Source of the DNA: Candidozyma auris | Lineage: Eukaryota; Ascomycota; Pichiomycetes; Serinales; Metschnikowiaceae | Direction of reading: 5' to 3' | Assembly: GCF_003013715.1 (NCBI RefSeq) | Contig: NC_072812.1 | Location: 3,038,001-3,102,000 of the forward strand | DNA: 64,000 nt | Shown here: piece after piece, positions 59,149 to 64,000 of the stretch | Position numbering within the stretch: position 1 is the first letter of the stretch | Layout: the number at the start of each line of letters is the position of its first letter | Notes under the pieces: generated by a model | Told to the model about the DNA's origin: nothing | Database searches by the model: none | The model's input: the letters and a program-made list of their open reading frames with translations, nothing else | Translations under genes and position numbers: made by a program

Positions 59149-60993
59149 ATGGGCATCGACGTTCGTGTGGACGTGGACCGGCATGAAAACGGCGGCACCT
59201 TCACCAATTACGATTTGATCCACGGTGTGGTTCGGCTCACCACGACAACGTCGATTTCGTTGACGTTTATTCAGGTGAAGTTGGAAGGTATTGCCACAAC
59301 GCAGTTGACGGTTCCTCGAGTGCTCAAGAAGAAGAATCAAAAGGAAAATAGAGACAAGCTCCTTCAGGATGTACATAAGGTGCTCTACGATTCGTTGATC
59401 GTGTTTCCGCCCGAGAACGTCCGAAACGTCTCAAGTTCAAAGGAGTTCACCTTGACGCCTGGAGACTACACATATCCTTTTCAATTTAAGATTCCGCTCA
59501 ATAACTCCTGTGTCAAGACGCTGGGGATTTCCAACAAGGTGCTGTTCAGTCGAGACAACCGGCAGATCTTGGTGAACAACGGAAATTTCAACACCAATTT
59601 GATAAAGAATGTTGCCCAAAATTATTTCCAGGCTTACCCGAATACACCATCATCGCTTCCAGATGGACAGAAAATGCAGAATTACCATGTGACCACCCAG
59701 CTTCCGCCTTCCATCAGCGACATGGGTCTGTTTGCCAGTGTGCGCTATTTCGTCAAGGTCACCTGTAAACGCTCGTCTGTGTTCAAGGCAAATTTGAGGG
59801 CGTTTGATCCTTTCACTTTTCTTCCCCTCGATCTAGATAGTCACAACAGACCTCTCTTTGAGGGCCAGCAGTTCGAGGAATTCAGAGAAGTTTTTTTCAG
59901 AAAGGAGATGGTGTTTAAGAATAGGATACCCGAGATAGTGGGCATAAAAGTTTCCAAGAGGGCTGCTGCCGACTGCAAGAAAGCCCTTCCAAGCACACCC
60001 CCTCTACCGCAGAGAAAGAGCATATTTTCATCATTTCTCGGTGGAGGAACTTCATCACCGCCAACACCACCAACAAGACCAGCTTCTAGCTCCAGAAGAT
60101 CTAGCAGCAGCAATACAAGTCTACGTCACACTAGTGCGGCCTACGAAATCAACGCATCGAATGTGCCCTTTTCCTTTGAGGTTCGCTTCAAATACCGTCC
60201 TTATTTGGTTCCGTCACATTTGCCTACATTCAGACTATTTTTGTTGCTGCCTCAAAATCCTTCTCGCTATTCATTGGCACAGTACGGTTACCCGGATGAG
60301 TCCAATGGTCTAGGAGTCATATACTTCCAGAAACTCACAGTAGAGCTACGCAGCACCACTAACATATCTGTGGTGGAAACTGACGGTGCTGGCGATGTCA
60401 CTCATCATGGCAAGAGCGAAGACGTGATTCAATTGTGCAATAACACCTATCAAAATTTACAGTTTGATCTCCACGATGCCAAAACGCTGCGGTCCTCATC
60501 TGCTACAAGCAGCAGCTATGTGGACACAAACATGCATGAGCTTGAAATTCCTCGTAAATACTTTGACAATTGTGTGGTACCTGGCGATCTTGCACCCTCG
60601 TTCAAGACATGCAACATCACAAGGAAATACAGTCTTGTGATCGTGGGGGGATTTCTGAGTGAGCGAATCAGCGACTTCAAGGACCGTGCAGAAGTCGAGA
60701 AGAAAGTTCGTTACGTCGACTTGTTCTGCTCCGATGTGCAAGTTCTCTCTGGCCTCAAGCTTACGTCATGGCTACATTCGAATGCGTCAGAATCAAACGT
60801 CAGCAGAACCTCCGACCTGAAGCCTGCTTTGCCAGAGCGCCCTTCAAGCAAGACAAGGCCATCTGACGATGCGCATCTGAGCAGCAGCAAAGACGGTGAA
60901 AGCCGTCTACCTACGTACGACGATGTGGTTAGAGAAAGCTCCTATCAAGATGATGGTGAGCACCTCAGAGCCCGGCGGAGGTACCAAAATTAG
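59149..60993 (+). CDS. arrestin-related trafficking adaptor (Art5/Art10-like)
   Basis: 614 residues. The N-terminal arrestin domain starts MGIDVRVDVDRHENGGTFTN and has the LTFIQVKLEGIATTQL strand; SLIVFPPENVRNVSSSKEFT then LTPGDYTYPFQFKIPL is typical of yeast arrestins near Art10 and Art5. The arrestin C domain lies at about 320-530 (FEVRFKYRPYLVPSHLPTFR). The tail holds LPTYDDVV, an L/PPxY-type site for the Rsp5 ubiquitin ligase, after PALPERPSSK. These proteins bring Rsp5 to plasma-membrane transporters and so trigger endocytosis. I cannot decide between Art5 and Art10 from memory, so no symbol. The start is the first ATG; an upstream in-frame exon is a weak alternative. Confidence 0.82.
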   Translation: MGIDVRVDVDRHENGGTFTNYDLIHGVVRLTTTTSISLTFIQVKLEGIATTQLTVPRVLKKKNQKENRDKLLQDVHKVLYDSLIVFPPENVRNVSSSKEFTLTPGDYTYPFQFKIPLNNSCVKTLGISNKVLFSRDNRQILVNNGNFNTNLIKNVAQNYFQAYPNTPSSLPDGQKMQNYHVTTQLPPSISDMGLFASVRYFVKVTCKRSSVFKANLRAFDPFTFLPLDLDSHNRPLFEGQQFEEFREVFFRKEMVFKNRIPEIVGIKVSKRAAADCKKALPSTPPLPQRKSIFSSFLGGGTSSPPTPPTRPASSSRRSSSSNTSLRHTSAAYEINASNVPFSFEVRFKYRPYLVPSHLPTFRLFLLLPQNPSRYSLAQYGYPDESNGLGVIYFQKLTVELRSTTNISVVETDGAGDVTHHGKSEDVIQLCNNTYQNLQFDLHDAKTLRSSSATSSSYVDTNMHELEIPRKYFDNCVVPGDLAPSFKTCNITRKYSLVIVGGFLSERISDFKDRAEVEKKVRYVDLFCSDVQVLSGLKLTSWLHSNASESNVSRTSDLKPALPERPSSKTRPSDDAHLSSSKDGESRLPTYDDVVRESSYQDDGEHLRARRRYQN

Positions 60994-61549
60994 CCTTTAG
61001 ATCATAACGCACAATTACAGAGATGGCTTGAAGCCATTGACTTCTTTCTACGCGTTTGGATCACCCTGGATCTCTGGATCTGGGGAGAATCCTTGAATAG
61101 GAAATGATAGCCCTAATTGCCGGGTGCAATTTCACAAAAAGATCCAAGACGAAACACCGGATTATCTATACCATCACAAGAATCATTTTTCGATACAATT
61201 TTATCGTGTAGCAGGTCAGTCAGCACACCAAATTTCGTAGTTTCTGTTTAGGTTGCGCCTTTTCTATTTCCTGAGATCTCATTCGCAAAGGTGAAATGTA
61301 CCGAGCACTCACAAGAAAAAAAAAGAAGGAAAGAATTCATATCAACACTCACCTGGTTGAATTCCAAAGACATAACCCCATCCGAAGAGCGATTCTCGAG
61401 TCAAGTAACACATTCAGGTTCTTCAATAGAAAGTGACACCCTGAATTGCTAACTTTGATTGAGAATATTCTATTAATCGTCCTTGGATAAAAATTACCCT
61501 TTTGATCCCCCCATACTAGGTGCCAATCCCTTGATCCAACCTGTAAAAG
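60994..61549 (+). other. intergenic region upstream of TOM70
   Basis: About 560 bp, AT-rich, with a poly-A run near 61315-61324. No ORF supported and no copy of the recurrent word. Confidence 0.5.
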
Positions 61550-63379
61550 ATGGCCGAATCAAGCTTCTTCGCTAGAAACAAAGCTGCCATTGCCCTCACG
61601 GTGCTTGCCAGTGCTGGTGCCATCGGAGCCTACTGGTACTATATCCAGCAGCAAGCACAGGAAACCAGTGGCGACAAGGAAGGCGACAATCATGCCGCTA
61701 AGAAGAAAAAGAACAAGAAGAAGAAGAGCAAGAGCTCTAAGGATAAGACCCCTGAGACCAGCGCTGCTTCTCAGGAGAAGTCTCCTCTTGATTTGTCGGA
61801 GGCTCCCTTCCCAGTCAACGATAAGAACATGCCCGACTTCACCGAGGAGGACGTGGCCAAGTTGACCGAGGAACAGAAGGAGGAGTGGGCACTTGCGTTG
61901 AAAAACGCAGGTAACGCTAAGTACAAGAACAATGAGATGGAGGATGCTATAGCGTTCTACACTGCCGCATTGAAAGTGAAGGTCGACCCCGTCTACTACT
62001 CCAACAGATCTGCGTGCTGGGCTGCGATTGGCAACCACGAAGAAGTGATTAAGGATGCCACTGAGGCCATCAAGCTCAAGCCAGACTACACGAAATGTAT
62101 TTTGCGTCGTGCCACCTCGTACGAGCAGTTGGAGCAGTACCCGGACGCCATGTTGGACTTGACCGCCTTGACCATCCACGGTGCCTTCAACTCCAAGTCT
62201 GTTGAGCAAACTTTGGAGAGAGTTTTGCAAAAGCACGCAGTGAAGATCGTTGAGAAACAGATGAAGGAACGTGTGCCCGAATTGCCCTCTGCTTCCACGA
62301 TTGCCTCCTTCTTTGGCGCTTTCAAGCCTGAGTCCAATCCTGAGGGCATTTCTGAGTCTTCTACCGGTGCTGACAAGTTCTTGTACGACGCCTTGCAAGC
62401 TCTTAATGCCAAGCAGGCTGAGAAATACGAGGAGGCTGACTCTTTGTTCAACCAGGCCATCAAGGCCTACGAAGAGGAATCCATCAAGCCAGATTCCGCT
62501 GAGGCTGCCAAGGCTACCATTGCCTACGAGTACGGTGCTATCATCTCTTTCTTGAAGTACGACAAAAAGTCAATCGATGCTTACATCACCAAGGCGTTTG
62601 CTTTGAAGCCTCGTGCCCGTACCTACGTCATCAGAGCACTTGTCAAGGCTGACGACAGCACTTTAGAGGACTCCTTCAAGGACTTCGAGAAGGCCAAGGA
62701 GTTGGAGCCAGAAAACCCTGATATCTACTACCACTTTGGTCAGATCTTTTACCTTACAGGTAGATTCCCTGAGGCTGAGCAGCATTTCATGAAGGCCAAG
62801 AAGCTCAACCCAGAGAATGTTTTCGCCTACATCCAGTTAGCCTGTGTTATCTACAAGAAGGGTGAGGCAGATGAGGCCATCAAGGCCTTCGAAGAAGCTA
62901 AGCTCAGATTCCCTACTTCTCCTGAAGTCTTGAACTACTACGGTGAAATCTTGGCGGACAAGGGCGACACACAGGGCGCAATCAAGCAGTTTGACATTGC
63001 TATCCGTTTGCAGAAAGACTTACCTGTGGTGAGCGTCGGTGCTGCTCCTTTGCTCAACAAGGGCAGTTTGCTCCAGAGAGATGGATTGGACGACAAAGGA
63101 GAAGTGGCTGACTTATACACCAGAGCGGTGGAGATGGACCCAAAGAGTGAAATTGCACGCAATCACCTTGCTCAGGTGAAGTTGGCTCAGGATGACGCTG
63201 AGGAGGCCATCAGATTGTTTGAGGAGGGTTCCCTCTTGTCGCGTACTTTCGACGAGAAGGTCCAGTCCACTTCTTTCGCCGAGGCCACCAAGATGCAGAT
63301 GAAGATTAAGGCCGACCCTTACTTGAGCCAGAAGATCAATGAGGTTCTTCAACAGCACGCTCTGCAAATTCAGCGTTAG
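61550..63379 (+). CDS. TOM70: mitochondrial outer-membrane import receptor Tom70
   Basis: 609 residues against about 617 in S. cerevisiae. An N-terminal membrane anchor (about 10-32; NKAAIALTVLASAGAIGAYW) is followed by a Lys-rich linker (KKKKNKKKKSKSSKDK). The clamp-type TPR block runs at about 115-235 (ALKNAGNAKYKNNEMEDAIA; SNRSACWAAIGNHEEVIKDA) and binds Hsp70 and Hsp90 tails. The C-terminal core of further TPRs runs at about 280-600 (YYHFGQIFYLTGRFPEAEQH; YIQLACVIYKKGEADEAI) and binds internal signals of carrier proteins. Tom70 receives hydrophobic precursors from chaperones and passes them to the TOM channel. Codon use is biased as in a well-expressed gene. The start is the first ATG, giving the expected short tail before the anchor. 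Confidence 0.96.
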   Translation: MAESSFFARNKAAIALTVLASAGAIGAYWYYIQQQAQETSGDKEGDNHAAKKKKNKKKKSKSSKDKTPETSAASQEKSPLDLSEAPFPVNDKNMPDFTEEDVAKLTEEQKEEWALALKNAGNAKYKNNEMEDAIAFYTAALKVKVDPVYYSNRSACWAAIGNHEEVIKDATEAIKLKPDYTKCILRRATSYEQLEQYPDAMLDLTALTIHGAFNSKSVEQTLERVLQKHAVKIVEKQMKERVPELPSASTIASFFGAFKPESNPEGISESSTGADKFLYDALQALNAKQAEKYEEADSLFNQAIKAYEEESIKPDSAEAAKATIAYEYGAIISFLKYDKKSIDAYITKAFALKPRARTYVIRALVKADDSTLEDSFKDFEKAKELEPENPDIYYHFGQIFYLTGRFPEAEQHFMKAKKLNPENVFAYIQLACVIYKKGEADEAIKAFEEAKLRFPTSPEVLNYYGEILADKGDTQGAIKQFDIAIRLQKDLPVVSVGAAPLLNKGSLLQRDGLDDKGEVADLYTRAVEMDPKSEIARNHLAQVKLAQDDAEEAIRLFEEGSLLSRTFDEKVQSTSFAEATKMQMKIKADPYLSQKINEVLQQHALQIQR

Positions 63380-63450
63380 TGATTTTCTGGCCTACAAAAA
63401 GGTACGGTTTCTGTATATACTGGTGGCTTCTGCCAATGCACACTGAATTT

Positions 63451-63458
63451 CGCAGCCA
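63451..63458 (+). promoter_or_regulatory. CGCAGCCA word upstream of TEP1
   Basis: Context AATTTCGCAGCCATTTTTTC, 56 bp upstream of the TEP1 ATG. It is one of 18 exact intergenic copies of YGCAGCCA found by hand. Function unknown. Confidence 0.5.
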
Positions 63459-63513
63459 TTTTTTCAATGCTCGTAGTATATCACTTGTAGTATTTTTTGC
63501 ACCCATTACAACC

Positions 63514-64000
63514 ATGGTATTCAGGGCCCTCATGACTGTGCCCAAACACACGTCCAAAACGCCCAATTCCACTTTGGACTTGTCGTACATCACGCCCCAG
63601 CTCGTGGTTTCTGGCGGTCCCACTGACTCCAAGCACAGAGCAGTGTTTCGAGACAACGTCGCTCACGTTGTGGCCTACTTGGATCTGAAACACGGCCGTG
63701 GCAACTGGCATGTGTGGAATCTCCGTGCCGAAGGCGAAGGTTACGCCTTGAATGGAGTTATTGGTCCGCACTGCTCTTATCGTCCCATTGTAGACCATGA
63801 GATACCACCTCTCGAGTTCATGGAAAAGCTTATGGTGGAGATCCATAATTTTCTTGACGTTTCATCAGAAAGAGTGGCACTTATCCATTGCAAGCAGGGA
63901 ATGGGCCGTTCGGGCACCATCTGTTGTGGGTACCTCATGTACCAGATGTTCACAAGAGGCATCTATGCTTCTGTGGACGAAATGGTTGCAAAATTCACTG
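63514..64000 (+). CDS. TEP1: PTEN-like phosphatase Tep1, 3' end cut by window edge
   Basis: 162 complete codons from ATG 63514 (ATG context ACC, A at -3). The pattern LDLSYITPQLVVSGGP, then AYLD-x-KHGRGNWHVWNLRA, and VDHEIPPLEFMEKLMVEI matches the PTEN/Tep1 phosphatase domain. Codon 58 is CTG; read as Ser it restores the PTEN block L-D-S-K-H. The P-loop is HCKQGMGRSG (Cys126, Arg132) against HCKAGKGRTG in human PTEN, so catalytic Cys and Arg are kept but the second Lys is Met130 and Thr is Ser. Tep1 dephosphorylates 3-phosphoinositides; in yeasts it is linked to sporulation and wall formation. The C2 domain and C-terminus lie beyond the window. Confidence 0.88.
   Translation, partial: MVFRALMTVPKHTSKTPNSTLDLSYITPQLVVSGGPTDSKHRAVFRDNVAHVVAYLDLKHGRGNWHVWNLRAEGEGYALNGVIGPHCSYRPIVDHEIPPLEFMEKLMVEIHNFLDVSSERVALIHCKQGMGRSGTICCGYLMYQMFTRGIYASVDEMVAKFT

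Noticed and set aside
61559..62398. 279-codon open frame antisense to TOM70
   Set aside because: It mirrors a codon-biased coding region. The translation is Leu/Val/Arg-rich with no family resemblance, and TOM70 explains the strand fully.

Overview
This window is nuclear DNA from a budding yeast of the CUG-Ser clade (Saccharomycotina that read CTG as serine). Three observations support this. (1) Genes are tightly packed and mostly intronless. The three introns I found are 46-64 nt, start with GTATGT or GTATGA and carry a CTAAC branch site. (2) A complex I accessory subunit gene is present, which fermentative Saccharomyces lacks. (3) In-frame CTG codons fall where protein families conserve serine: the subtilase catalytic D-S-G, the PTEN-type L-D-S-K-H block and a WD-repeat P-D-S-R-F in Pwp2. 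All CTG codons here should therefore be read as Ser. Genus is not settled; Metschnikowiaceae or Debaryomycetaceae would fit.

Layout. 1-12.7 kb: a partial unidentified gene, kinetochore MTW1, a complex I B15-type subunit, a Thr-Pro-rich unidentified protein, a SWIRM/FUN19-type protein, a 2.75 kb gene-free stretch, tRNA dihydrouridine synthase DUS2/SMM1 and TIM23. 13.7-21.6 kb: three tandem, same-strand MFS sugar transporters. 24.6-33 kb: acetyl-CoA carboxylase with a possible mitochondrial leader, then a secreted subtilisin-like protease. 33.2-44.1 kb: an intron-containing FKS-family glucan synthase, an RPAP3-like TPR protein, YIH1 (spliced), MPP6 and PWP2. 45.9-53.9 kb: glycogen synthase, LSM4 (spliced right after the ATG), an unidentified ORF, an NT-C2 protein, an unidentified protein and CIA2. 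54.6-64 kb: a TRAPPC11 homolog split by a frameshift, the FK506-binding protein FPR1, an arrestin-related adaptor, TOM70 and the start of a PTEN-like phosphatase (TEP1), cut by the window edge.

Most genes are housekeeping: ribosome and RNA processing (PWP2, MPP6, LSM4, DUS2), mitochondrial import (TIM23, TOM70), carbon storage and lipid synthesis (transporters, glycogen synthase, ACC1), and cell wall (FKS). They do not form a dedicated pathway. Two convergent pairs are separated by only 4 nt between stop codons.

The most interesting non-genic signal is an 8-bp word, YGCAGCCA, usually in the context TTTYGCAGCCAWWT. By hand I find 18 exact copies in about 20 kb of noncoding DNA, on both strands, where about one is expected by chance. 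Several copies lie 30-80 bp upstream of a start codon. One promoter has four copies, three of them spaced exactly 11 bp apart. I cannot match it to a factor I know. Other points worth checking are the TRAPPC11 frameshift, a Met in place of the usual second P-loop Lys in the PTEN-like protein, a Tyr-bearing hot-spot 1 in the FKS protein, and the matching weak-then-strong start pairs of ACC1 and DUS2. No mobile element, CRISPR array, rRNA or convincing tRNA gene was seen.
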